DNA of 64,000 bases from Oscarella lobularis (Eukaryota > Porifera > Homoscleromorpha > Homosclerophorida > Oscarellidae), in contig NC_089192.1 of NCBI RefSeq assembly GCF_947507565.1, positions 1,174,690 to 1,238,689 on the forward strand, given 5' to 3'. This document shows positions 46,381 to 58,400 of the stretch, piece after piece (position 1 is the first letter of the stretch; each line of letters starts with the position of its first letter). The translations under genes and the position numbers were made by a program. The notes below the pieces were generated by a model. That model was not told where the DNA came from. It ran no database searches and worked only from the letters and a program-made list of their open reading frames with translations.

Positions 46381-49300
46381 ATGGTTCACATGGCTGATTG
46401 TTGGATCGGCCGCTTTGCTCTTCTTGTTTACCTTTCAGCTTTAGCTCCTTTCTTCGACAGCGTCTCAAGCAACTCCTTCAATCCTCAAGCACCAAAATTT
46501 AACCAGTGGCAGCCGTTTTCCAATTGGAGCAAGAACGGGCCCTCTCAATTGGGGGCTCTCTATCCGACGACCTTGATTAATATACCCGAATTGCCAGGAG
46601 AACAGATCTTGATGGTGTCGCCAGACTTTCAATTCGACAGTTTCAACACTTCGACAACGTGGTTTTATCAAGTATCTGTTAACTCGTGGTTTCCACTCTA
46701 TATCCCAACTGCTTTGATTCCGCTAGTTCAGCATTACACATTGACTACAATCTGTGAGAGCTCCGCCGTCCTTTTTGGAGGGCATGAGATAGGGCGCACC
46801 GATAAGCTTAGCAACCAGACATGGATATTTGACGGTGTGAAGAAAACTTGGAGCCAAATTGCTGTTCAGTCGTATGGCTATGCTATTGAGCCAAGATTCG
46901 GGCATGCTGCAGCTCCTGTCGGGGCAGCTGATAGTCCCTGCGCGTGTAAGGAATCCGTAGTCGTTTTCGGAGGTAAAGCAAGTGATGGTAGACTGCTGGG
47001 TGAAACGTTGGAGCTGAGGTGCATCGCCGAGGGAGTGTATCGGTGGGATCATCTGAACATTACTGGGACACGTCCTCGCCCTCGCTATTTTCACATGGCA
47101 GTCGCGACGGGAAATGACTCAGTCTACATAGCAGGTGGTTACAGTTCGTCAAATCTGAGTGACATGTGGGCTTTGACGGTGTCTAACAGCAGTTGGAACC
47201 TTATAAGTAGTTCCCTTCCCTGCAAAGAAACGACAGAAAACAAAGAAACGCTAGGGTATAGCATGAGCTATGAGGAGAAGGGCGTTACAAGTAGTTATGT
47301 TATGATCTGCTGCAGCCAATGCCCTATTGTTTTCAACCCTGCAACAAGGGAACTTTTATACGGACCGAATCTAAAAGTATCTGGCTTTACGTCGCTTGGC
47401 CCTTTTCCTCCAGGCCACGCACGCGGCACGAGAAACATGACCGGAGCCGCGATTGAAAACACAGTCGTTCTTCTCACCGACGACGCAAGGCAGTCTGCGT
47501 GGAATATGACCTTTCTACCACCAGGCTACGTTTCCTGGACTCTGCTTATAGAACCGGTTGCTTCGCCAACGGATTTTCTCACACAGAAACTCACCTTACA
47601 CACCGTAAACTTCAGGTCGAACTTGAGGCCAATAATGATTGCATTGGGGAGTTCAGATGCGGACGAGGTTTGGACTTTTAACCTCAAGTCTGGACAGTGG
47701 TATAAGAGCAGAACGGATCACGGTTCTCACCTTGTCGGCTACTATTCTGCGGTAGCACTTACCTCTAAAAGAGGTGTTCCAATTGTTGTTGTCTACGGCG
47801 GAATACAAGACCATGAAACGCCCCTCAATCAGACAAGGGGGTTTTACCCGTGGTCTAGCCACTGGGAAGTATGGAATTTGGAAACTCCAGGATGCCGGTT
47901 TCTTCAATCGGCCGATCGGTTTTCGGACCAGACTATTCTCGTGTTTGGAGGGTTACGAGGATGCGGCGGATCTACCATTTACCAACCTTCTAATGATATG
48001 TGGAATTTCACCCTTTTGAACGAATTTGATTCTAACAACCCTCGGGGAGCGTGGACTTTAGTAACGCAGGCCGGCCACTTTCGGCGTCGGCCTTCGGCTC
48101 GATTCGGTCACAGTCAGGCCATTGCTGATGGCAAAGTGATCATCTACGGAGGACTCAACGAGACAAATGAAGAAGCGAACATACTGTGCTTCAATGATAT
48201 GTGGGTATTTTCCGTTTTTGATAGCACGTGGACAGAGCTACCTATGAACCCTTTAATTTACCCTGGACGACGATGCTTTCATTCGGTCGCTGCTTTTGGC
48301 AGTAAGATGCTTCTGTCAGGAGGCTGTCTTTCTTTGACAAAATTCGAACTGCAGTTTATCACCGAAAACTGCATTCCAGCTCCGCTTGGGGTATGGATGT
48401 TTGAACTGAAGCAGAGCAATTGGATTAGTCTTATTAAAAATGATCCAATTAATCCAAGTCCTTTTTCTTCTTTGACAATCTGGACCTTTCCAGATAGACA
48501 GTTTGCCGTTGCTGCAGGGGGATCGTCGGCTAGCGAAGGAAACAGTTTCTTCACGGTTTTTAAAACTGGGTGCCCATCAGGCTACTTGACTCCGTACTTC
48601 ACCGAAGATTTTCTGTCGAGGTCATGCGAAATTTGTCAGGCTGGTACTTATTCTGCTGACACCGGAGCGTGTGTGGATTGTCCTAAAGGACTTAGCTCTA
48701 ATAAAGGATCTGACAGTCTTCTAAATTGCTCACGTTGCTATAAATCATGCGACCAGGGCACTTGCATTGTAGATGGGCAGTTTTTGACACTCGGACGATT
48801 TCAGGATGCGGCTCTATGTCATTGCAAAAAGGGATGGACTAGAGGTCTTAAAGGAAAATGCAATTTGAGTGAAAGCCGAGTAATAGGTGGTTCATTAGGG
48901 GGTGGTTTATTTCTTTTTGCGGTAGCTGTGGTCACCGTTGCCTACTTTTGGCGCAGCCAAAAAAAGAAATTTGAACGTATAGAGTGGGACCGATCATGGC
49001 TGATTTCCTACGAACACTTGCAAAAAATCGAAACCCTAGGAAATGCTAGCAGAAGCGCTGAAGTGCAAAAAGCAGAATACGGGGGAAAATCCGTTGCTGT
49101 GAAAACGTTAGTAGATAGAGACGTAAGTACGGAAGAACGTCTTAGCGACATTGATGAAGTAAATGAAATGCTACGGCTGCAGCATCCAAACATTGTTCGA
49201 CTAATTGGAGTGGGATTCCGAATCATAAATGGGAAGAACTGTCCGTTCATAGTTATGGATTGGTTTGAGACAGATCTACGCCAAAAAATTTTAGCACGTC

Positions 49301-50050
49301 GTCTAGCCAATGAAGAGCGAATGCGATTTGCCAGAGATTTGGCAAGCGGCTTGCACTACATGCACAATTTAGCAGAGAATTATCCGAAGTTTTCTGGGAA
49401 AAAAAAAAAATTAACGGTGAACGCAATAGTACATATGGATCTGAAACCAGACAATCTTTTCATTCGTGGAAAATGCATTAAAATAGCAGACTTTGGAATA
49501 GCAATGGTAGTCCAAGGAAAAATGGCAGGAAAAAAGATACCCCATAGCAAGGCTGGAAATTATACAGAACCAGATCTCAAATATGATCGCTTATCAAATA
49601 CTGAAGCTTCTAGAATCTGGTCCAAACTAACCCAGTACAGGTGAGCGAAAATGAGACAAATATTTCAAAGTACTCTCATTCTACGTACAATCATATGCAT
49701 GCCGGTGAGAGTACTTTGAAATGTTAAAGCGGAAAAGTGTATCTATTTATATTTTTATAAGCTATGGAGCCATATTGTGGGCAATGCATGAAATGATATA
49801 CGACGTGCCAGAAGAGAAAGAAATTCCATCAGAGTCACCTAAAAAATTGACTGACAAAGACGTTGACTTGAGCAGAGTCTACAGAGAAAACATGAGAAAA
49901 TGCCTCCTAAACCCACTGAAGGAAAAACCAACATATAAAGAAATCTGGGAAGACTTAAAAGAGGAACAACAGCCAGAGCAGCAACAACAGCTAGAGCAGC
50001 AACAACAGCTAGAGCATCTGGATGTAGAAACGGTAACACAGAAATTCTAG
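46381..50050 (+). CDS. Transmembrane receptor kinase with kelch ectodomain
   Basis: Exon 1 is 46381-49640 and exon 2 is 49762-50050 (acceptor TTTTTATAAG|CTATGG), giving 1182 residues. An N-terminal leader precedes kelch blades over residues ~40-720 (VLFGGHE, VVFGGKA, VYIAGGYS, VVYGGI, LVFGGLRG, IIYGGLN). Residues ~731-785 are an ephrin-receptor-like cysteine-rich repeat (CQAGTYSADTGACVDCPKG) and ~787-826 are EGF-like. One membrane segment lies at ~836-857. The kinase domain has VAVK (K908), LQHPNIVRLIGV, HMDLKPDN (1018-1025) and DFG (D1037); the splice joins the subdomain IX motif SYGAILWAMHEM. The glycine loop is degenerate (LGNASRSAEV) and HRD reads HMD, but catalytic Lys and both Asp are present. 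LKPDN suggests a TKL/Ser-Thr type rather than a tyrosine kinase. The tail is glutamine-rich. Confidence 0.88.
49662..49722. repeat. Hairpin inside the receptor kinase intron
   Basis: A 17-bp perfect inverted repeat (ATTTCAAAGTACTCTCA at 49662-49678, complement at 49706-49722) lies between donor (49641) and acceptor (49761). Folding would bring the two splice sites closer. Confidence 0.7.
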
Positions 50051-50374
50051 GTAAAGGTAAGAAAAAGTGTGCGTACTATTCTAAGCAACCAGTATAGTCT
50101 AAATTTGTCTACTCTGGTGTAGTTGTCGGGTGTGTCTGGTGTACCAGCACCCGCTTGTCGTTTTGTTGTTGCTGTTGCATACTCCTACATCCCAAACCAA
50201 AGTATGCTAAAAACATAATCAGAAAATCATCTGAAACCTGGCTTTTTTCTGCTCCTGTTCTACTCTCTTGCTCAAGATTTTCTCCCTATAATCTCCACTT
50301 CTTAAAAGCTCGCTCATATCTGCGCTTTCTTTTGCAGATTCTTTCACCAGTGACAAGCAGTGCTTGGGATCTAA

Positions 50375-51815
50375 TTAAGAGGTCAAGTTAAATGACCTAA
50401 TTACTTCTGGCGTGAACGCACTCCACTTAAAGAAGAGGTGCGGGTCGCTAATGCCTGTTCCACCGCCGTGAACGTAAATTGTAGTGCTGCCATCGTCGCT
50501 TTTGAGACAGGAAGTGGTATGTCCCGCTCGCGAAAAAGCAAAGCCACTGACCTATTTATGAGATGCAAGTGAACAGGCAATAGTAGAGCGTATTGCTGCT
50601 GAAAGAACTCACTTTCGCTGATATACCGGTGCAAATATCAACAATGAAGCAGCACGGTACAACTTTTCCGTCTCGGAAGTTTTGGCCTTGCTTTCCTCCA
50701 AGAATCAGTAGAAAAGTGAAGTCCGGCCCGGCGTGAAGAACGTTAGCCGTGTGGCGATAAACTTTGGGAGGTAGACACTCGGTGAGATTTACTTGCTCCC
50801 ATATCTTAGAGTGCAAAAGAACTAATACTGTGCTGTTAATCTAAAGAAGCTGCTACTCTGACCATATCACAAATTGAAAGGACGTGGAGGTCATTGAGAG
50901 AGCCCGCTTGGTTCAGCCCTCCGAACAGAGCTATTCGATTTCCGGGTAGGGCAGTCAGGGTGTGACCAGATCGTCTAGATGGCCTGTGTCCTGCACAATC
51001 GGGTCGCGTCCACTCTCCTTAGACAAGCAACTTCACAAAACAATACTGTACAGCAAAGCCTATAGCGACCACCCTTCAGGTTCCGCGGAACGGCCACTCT
51101 TACACTTTTTGTGTAGAAATTAATGCATGCAGCGTTTGTAATGGTGGTTGCTGCAAAGAAGTGGCCGCTAGTAGGTCACACTGCATGCAAACTCACCAAG
51201 CTCAGGTTCTACCTGCAAAGTGATCAAGTCGTCTCGCCATTTGCCGCTGCCTGAATAGCCTCCAAAAAGAAAAAGGCGACCGTCTACAGCACACATCGCA
51301 CTTTCGGATCGCTCTGTTGGCGTTTCGCCGCGCGGGATTTTCTCCGACCATTCACGTAGAGGGCAATGAAAACCGTAAAGTTTGTTCAAACGGCTTCCTT
51401 TGTCTTGGAACATCAGTGCCAAACCTCCGAAAAGGTAGATATGGTCACCGACAGCTGCAAAAGCAGCCGTGTGGACAGACGGCGGCGAAATTCCACATAC
51501 GTTGGGAAGGTTCGATTTCTGTTTGGTTTCAAGATTGACGAAGGTACTTTCGCTCATGCTGCCGAATTTGATCAGCGAAGGGTTGTTCGATGAGTGCTGC
51601 CGAAAGCCGCCGAAGACAAAAGCCTCCTTGCCCACGACGGCAGCAGCGTGACACTGTAGCGGATAATAACTAGAAGTAGCCGTTGAGAACAGTGAGCCCA
51701 TTGTTAGGGAGACGGGGGCGTTGACCGAAAAGAAACGTGACCAAATATGGTAAAAGCATGCAGACAATTCACGTGCCAACATCAACAAAACCTACATCGT
51801 CAAAGAAGAGAGCAT
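50375..51815 (-). CDS. Kelch-repeat protein
   Basis: Five minus-strand exons: 51815-51796, 51669-51197, 50990-50863, 50840-50613 and 50551-50375 (341 residues). The ATG at 51815 follows an in-frame TAA, and its 20-bp exon joins in phase to SYYPLQCHAAAVVG. Blades show AFVFGGF, IYLFGGLA, LFLFGGYSGSG, IALFGGLN, LLILGGK and YVHGGG, enough for a six-bladed propeller. No leader, membrane segment or partner domain is seen, so it is probably cytosolic. The gene converges on the receptor kinase, with stop codons 325 bp apart. Family-level function cannot be told from kelch repeats alone. Confidence 0.75.
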
Positions 51816-52926
51816 TTTTTCCAAGAACGAGAGTCCTTATTTGCGGGAGGATCTTCTAGGTCTGAATGGTCCGAAAAAATCTACGCAAAAACACGTTACC
51901 TATAAACATATGACACTCCTCCATATTCTTTCTACTCGTCCCGGCTCCTCTTTGGGTGATCCGCTGTCACCAGATTCTTTAGCAGAAGACTCGACCACTG
52001 CCGGATCCTCCATACGTAGGGCCAGCTGCTGGGCTTGGTCTAGCCGATCTATAGCGCGCTACTTGGTTTGTTTCCAAGTGATGTCCTTTGTTCGCCGCGA
52101 GCGAACCAATGCCCTTGGGACGAACGGACAACGAAGCCTTAGCACAACGTGAGACACGCGAGTGAGCAAGGCGTAGACTTTGTTCATATAGCAGGGCCCC
52201 TAAAAAGCGTGGGAGTCTCAGGGACTAACGCTGTTGCGTGACACGAGGCCAAGGGAGGGATCGCTCCCAAAGGCAGCGCCTGTGCGTGTAAGCAACGCGA
52301 AGAACGCGTGTCAGTGTACTGTAGCGTACAGTACTGTCCTCTCTGCATGGCGCGTCGATGTTGTACGGATACCTACTCATGGCGTTCTTCTCTTTGTCTT
52401 TGTTTAGGCCTAGCAACACGTTCTCGTGACTCTCTCGTGACCAATCGACCGACCGCATGCATTGACGGCGACGTCAACCCAACGCCGCGTTACAATCTTA
52501 GCCAGACGAAATCCGTCTTATGAGAAGAAATGCAAGCGAGGACGGATATTCAAACCCGTTGAGTAAGGTAAGAGGGGGAGAGGAGAAGAATCAGAAGATA
52601 AGGCGAGACGTTCATATCAGACACGGGGGCTCCGGACGGAGTAGAAAGCACGGGAGGGAACGCTCGGGACTAGAAAACGGATTCTAGATGAAATATCTAA
52701 TTCGGCCATTTTTTACTTTGCCTTGATCGGAACGCGATGTGTTTGTCACTTTAGTCTGTGTGGGGCTTCAGTGTTTGCAGGGGAAAAGCCTTATCGTCTT
52801 TATTTACGACCTCGCGTTTGATCGCTCGCGTGACCGGCATCGCTTTGCGCATTTTGGTTGGCCGACGGCTACCGTCAGATTAGGTAGCTCCATTTTCGGC
52901 AGACGTCGTCGACGAGGTGAGCGGAC
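51816..52926. other. Intergenic and 5' region of the TSP1 pseudogene; half of a tandem duplication
   Basis: From about 52076 the sequence recurs at about 54590 onward (TGATGTCCTTTGTTCG, GCCTTAGCACAACGT, CAGTGTACTGTAGCGTACAG and the ACGTTCATAT...CACGGGGGCTCCGGACGGAG region). The duplicated unit is about 2.5 kb and includes the promoter and first exons. No gene is supported in the unique part. Confidence 0.6.
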
Positions 52927-53942
52927 ATGATCGGTCGATCGTTGCTCATCTTCGTCCCACTTCTTGTCGTTCTGTTGATCTGCTGGGGGTGGCCAAATCT
53001 GCTCTCAAACAGAGCAAACCGCTGGCCGGGGTGGCCTCGTCGTCGACGACGTCCGCCTCCGCCGCCGCCCTGTACCGTGAGTGACTGGTCCGATTGGACG
53101 AAGTGCAGTTGCGTTGGGAGAGCGCCGATCGGAACGCGGACTCGTAAGCAGACGAAAACGGGCGGCTGTGCGGACATGAAGGATAACGTCGAAACAGAAG
53201 ACTGCACCTTTGAGTAAGAGAGTGGTGTTACAGTACAATATCTCGTCACTTGCGACTCGTGGAGTTGCGCTGCTTGGCACGGGTAGGAGTCAGACTGAGT
53301 CAATGAAATTGAATTTGCATTTCCTAATTAAATGAAGTCTTTCGATATCGCTTTCGTTATAAGAAAAGGAGTGATTTAAATAATTAATTATGCAACTTGA
53401 CATGTTTTTGATCTTTTTATTTGTAGCTGCGTTTTGAGCAAGTGGGGTGACTGGTCATCGTGCAGTGCGACGTGCGGTCCAGGCAGCGAGACTCGAAAGC
53501 GCGCCGTCATTGCCCGAGCGACGTGCGGCGGATCTTGCAACAGCAATGACGACGTGCGCCAGTGCGAGATAGCGTGCTGCCCGGTGACTGCGTCGTGGGC
53601 GATTGGACGACGTGGACGCCGGCAAGCGTTCCGTGCGGAACGACGTCCATTCAGTCGCACGAGCGCAAGATCGTCGTCGACGCGTCGTGCGGCGGAACGG
53701 CCTGTCCCGCCTTGAAGGAGACGCGAAAGAAATCGGGGGGTTGCTGTTGTCCCCAAGACTGCCAGTTCACGTGGGGCAGTTGGACGGCGTGCGGCAAATC
53801 GTGCGGAGGAATTGGAGAAGGGGACATTCCTTGTCTAGTAAGGAGACGTTTTGTCATCAATGCGCTTTTTCTAAAAGCTGGTCTACTTGTAGGCGGGTCA
53901 GTGGTCGTTCTACGGACAATGCCAAGCGAATGATGGAGTGTG
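52927..53942 (+). pseudogene. Truncated thrombospondin type 1 repeat pseudogene
   Basis: Exon 1 (52927-53214) encodes leader MIGRSLLIFVPLLVVLLICW, an Arg/Pro linker and TSP1 repeat 1 (CTVSDWSDWTKCSC). Exon 2 starts near 53428 with repeat 2 (CVLSKWGDWSSCSATCGPGS). A 1-bp deletion near 53580 (GCTGCCCGGTGACTGC, against GCTGCAAGGAAAACTGC in the intact copy) shifts the frame. Repeats 3 and 4 continue in the other frame (CVVGDWTTWTPASVPCG, CQFTWGSWTACGKSCGG). Homology then stops at ~53815 and a short exon 3 relic (GGTCAGTGGTCGTTCTACGG) remains at 53895-53942. EGF and cadherin parts are absent, so this is a broken copy of the neighbouring gene's 5' end. Confidence 0.85.
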
Positions 53943-55429
53943 AAAGGGAGAGAATTAGAAATGTTTTTTTGTTCCCAAAGTTAATAATGGGATTCACGAA
54001 CGATGCGTGTTTTTTGAAAGCAGTTCGATGAGCATCATGATGAAGATGCTGATGTTAAGACAAATTAAGTCTGTGCTGCGATTAGCGTAAGCACAGTCCA
54101 GTCCACCTGCAGCAGCCAACATGCAAACTCTATTCATTAGCATAAGACACTGGGTTCTAAAATATTTTGTAGTTGGTATAGGCAAAACGGAATGACTAGC
54201 TAGGAATAATTTTTACAGTCCTGGTATGCTGGTACTTTTTGCCTGCAATTCTCTACGAATGCCACCGCAATGGTAGGAGACATTCAAAGAATTTTTCAGA
54301 TTCCGCTTTATTCAACGGAAGAGAAGATGAGCGAGAGAAAACCGATCATTGGAAAATCCTTGTTCCGAAGTAGACGAGACTGACGAGGCTTGTTAAAAAA
54401 ATCATAACTGATTAGCTGTGTGTGTTTTTCCTGCATTAGGTAAAATAGTTGATTATGATTGTAAGTCATGGGCATGGGTGTTCCGCATGCGCAGCGTTTT
54501 CTCGATGGAGACTCGTCGTTCGCGCTTGCAGCCCTAAACAATCAAGGACTTGAGAGCAGCAGTAAACAAAAGGAGTGAATCTCAGCTGTCACGTGATGTC
54601 CTTTGTTCGGAATGTTCGCCGACGAACCAACGCCCTTGGGACGAACAAGGAAGCCTTAGCACAACGTACACACGCGAGTGAGCAGGGTATTTTAAAAGCG
54701 TGGGAGGCCGAGGGAGGGTTCGAGACCAACGGCAGCGTCTGTTCGCGTAAGCAACGCGAGGAACGCGTTTCAGTGTACTGTAGCGTACAGTACTGTCTTC
54801 TCTGGCGCGTCGCGATGTCGTATGGATACCTACTCATGGCGTTCTTCTCTTTGTTTAGGGCAACACGTTCTCGTGACTCTCTCGTGACCAATCGACGCAT
54901 TGACGGCGACGTCTATCCACCCAGCGTCGCGTTACGAACATAGCCGAACGAATCTGTCTTACTGTATCAGGAGAAATGCAAGCGAGGACGAATATTCGGA
55001 CCCGTTCGACGTGAAGAGACAAGGTGAGAGGGGGAGAGGGAAAGATAAGGGCGAGACGTTCATATTCATATCAAACACGGGGGCTCCGGACGGAGTGGCA
55101 AACACGAGAGGAAAAGGGAGTCTTCCTACTGTATAACCTCTAGAAAGAGGGATTGAAGATACAGTTGAATTATCTAGCATGTTGAGCTAATTAGTCCTAG
55201 CTGAAACGCGATGGGTACGTCGCTTTATAGCCCGTGTGGGACGTCGATCCAGTGTTTGCGTGGGGAGCATGCCTTATCTTCTTTTATTTACGGCCTCTCA
55301 TTCCATTGCGCCGCTCTCGCGTGACCGGCCTCACTTTGCGCATTTTGATTGGCCGACGGCACACCGACAGATAGATAGGGTATAGCCCCGTTCCATTTTC
55401 GGCAGACGTCGTCGACGAGGCGAGCAGAC
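53943..55429. other. Intergenic; second copy of the duplicated 5' region
   Basis: About 53943-54587 shows no gene or clear repeat. From 54588 to the next ATG the sequence parallels 52076-52926 with small indels. It holds a TCACGTGATGTCC stretch at 54590-54602, similar to but shorter than the lectin-array element. Confidence 0.5.
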
Positions 55430-58400
55430 ATGATCGGTCGCACGACGCTCGTCTTTTTCGTTCCACTTCTTCTCGTCCTGTTGCTTCCGAACGACGTCGA
55501 CGGCTGGTGGTGGAGTCGTCGACGACGTCCGCCGCCGCCGCCGCCGCCGCCCTGTACCGTGAGCGACTGGAATTGGTCCGATTGGGGAAAATGCAGTTGT
55601 CCTAAAAGAGCGTTGATTGGAACGCGAAGTCGTCTTCCACTACTAATAGTAACTGGCAGCTGTTCGGGCAACTTGCCTAAGCTCCAAACAGAAGACTGCA
55701 CTATTGAGTAAGAGTGCGACACTCTGGCGTCTCATGGAGAGTCGCGCTACCTGGCACGGGTGGGAGTCACATTGATTAAACGAAACCGAATTTGCATTTC
55801 TTAAACATTATCGCTTCCGTTATAAGAAAAGGAGGATTTAAATAATTAATTATGCATTTTTCGTTATTAGCTGCGTGTTGAGCAAGTGGGGTGACTGGTC
55901 GTTGTGCAGCACGACGTGCGGTCCGGGCAGCAAGACTCGAAAGCGCACCATCGTCACCCGGGCGATGTGCGGCGGATCGTGCAACAATAGAAACGACGTC
56001 GATTCGTGCGAGATAGCGTGCTGCAAGGAAAACTGCATCGTGGGCGATTGGTCGACGTGGACGCCGGCGAGCGTTGCGTGCGGAACGACGGTCGATCAGT
56101 CGCGCGAGCGCAAGATCGTCTTTGACGCGTCGTGCGGCGGAACGGCCTGTCCCGCGTTGAAGGAGACGCAGAAGATATCGGGTCCCTGCTGTCCCCAGGA
56201 CTGCCAGTTCACGTGGGGCAGATGGACGGCGTGCGACAATTCGTGCGGAAAGGGTAAGCGAACGCGGAAGGCGACTGCGACGGCGGATCCCGCTTGCGGT
56301 GGGAAAGCTTGTCCGACGGACGACCAAAAGGAAGACTGCGTTGGAGCAGTGAACGTCGATTGTCAAGTGAAAAGTTGATTTGTTCTAAGAAAATATCTTT
56401 TATTTATTTATTTGTAGGTGGGTCAGTGGTCCGCGTACGGAAACTGTCAACCGAACGACGGCGTGTGCGGTCCGGGTACGAAGACTCGAACTCGCCGAGT
56501 GATCGTCGCGCGGCAGTGCAAAGGCAGCGCCTGTCCTGCGTTTTTCGAATCGACGTCGTGCAGCACGTGCTGTCCCGTCGATTGCGTCGTAGGCGCTTGG
56601 GGCGCTTGGGGCGCCTGTTCTTCGAAGGACTGCAATTTGGGGAAGAGGTAAGAGGCTTTGTATTGTATGTCGCTTTAAGTGCATGCAATAGATGGTCTTT
56701 ATAGACTTTAGAGTCTCTTATCTGAGCGGAGCCGTTCTCTGTCGTTTTAGTACTCGCTCTCGGACTGAGACGACTTCGCCCAGTTGCGGCGGCAATCAGT
56801 GTCCCGTTCTTTCTGAATCGAAAGATTGCACGGGATTACAGAAGCTCGACTGCGTCATGGGCTCGTGGTCGTCGTGGACGTTGTGCGACAATCGATGCGG
56901 AGACGGTCACAAGAAACGCACTCGCGGCGTAACGCAATCAAGTCAGTGCGGGGGATCGCCTTGCGATTCGCCTGAAGAATCGATGCCGTGTACGTCACAT
57001 GTCGACAATAGAGATTGCACGGTTCGAAATCAATAGCGTTTAATTGATTTTATTATTTTTCTGTTTTGATTTCCGGTAGGTTGGGACGTGGGGCGACTGG
57101 GGTTCGTGCTCGACCCAGTGCGCCGTCGGCACGCGGGAGCGCTCTCGAACGGTCGTCGACACGCAACGATGTCTGGGACAAGCGTGCCCCGCCCTGAAGG
57201 TCAATCATTGCCCCTTTGCAAAGATTAACGTTTTCAATTGTCCCTCTATAGGAAACGGAGAAGTGCGGTTCGAAGAACGGCGGCTGCGCGCATCAGTGCA
57301 ACAGCGGCACGTGCTCGTGCAACAGCGGCTTTCTCTTGAACTCGGACGGCGCGACGTGTCGTCGACGCGATTGCGGCGCGCCGTCGGCGACCTACTGTCC
57401 GAGCGGCACGACGCACGGCACCACGTGCAAGTATCCGACGTTCTCGTGCAACGACGGGACGACGTACGAGAAATCGTGTTCCGTCGACTGTCCGGACGGC
57501 TACGTCGAGCCGAACGGAGTCACGACAATTGCGTGCCAAGCGTCGGGAATCTGGAAGCCCTACGATACGATTTGGTGTTCGCGGATCAACAAACCACCAA
57601 CAAAGGTAACAAAGATCCTAACTTAACTAATTCTTCTTCTCATTTTTTTTTCTTAGATTTATCTTTCGTCTTATTCCGTAATGGAAAACAAACCCGCGGG
57701 CACCGTCATTGGCGTTCTGACGACGACGGATCCGAATCCGAGCGACACGCACACGTACACTCTTTTGGACAGTGCTAGCGGAAGAGCGAGAATAAAAGGA
57801 GACCAACTTCTGCTCAACTACCGTCCCGATTACGAAAGTCGCATTAAAAGGTGAGAAGCATTTGGCCATTATATAGACTCTATTTCATTTGCATGTTTTA
57901 TTTATTGTATTCAGTTTTACCGTGAACATTCGCAGTACCGACAATAAGGGTCTCACGAATGACGCTCCCTTTACCATTACGATCCTAGACGAGAACGAGA
58001 CTCCGACTCGAATAAGCGTAAATATATCCGTATTCATCGTACTCGATTTAATGAATTCATCTGACGTTTAGCTGTCGAATACGTACGTGAACGAAAACAG
58101 CGACACCGGCACGGTCGTAGGAGATTTCACGACGACCGATCCCGATCAGGGGCAAACGCACACGGTGACAATTCTCCGGGACGCGGGCGGCCGTTTTCGA
58201 GTCAAGGGAAATCAACTTCAAGTTGCCAAGTCCAACTCCAAGTGCCTCGCGAACGGTGGAAGCGATTGCTGGCTCGACTACGAGGGAAGGAGAACGTATA
58301 CGATTAGAGTGAGAAGCACCGACAACGGTTCGCCGGCGAAATACGTCGACTGGTCGTTTCCCGTTCGTTTACGTGACGTCAACGATCAGCCGAGAAATCT

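Noticed and set aside
50155-50391. Short plus-strand frame after the kinase gene
   Set aside because: It overlaps the last exon of the minus-strand kelch gene and shows no domain features.
57246-57539. Arg-rich minus-strand frame over the EGF/CCP exon
   Set aside because: It is antisense to a clear cysteine-rich exon and is composed of TCG/ACG complement codons.
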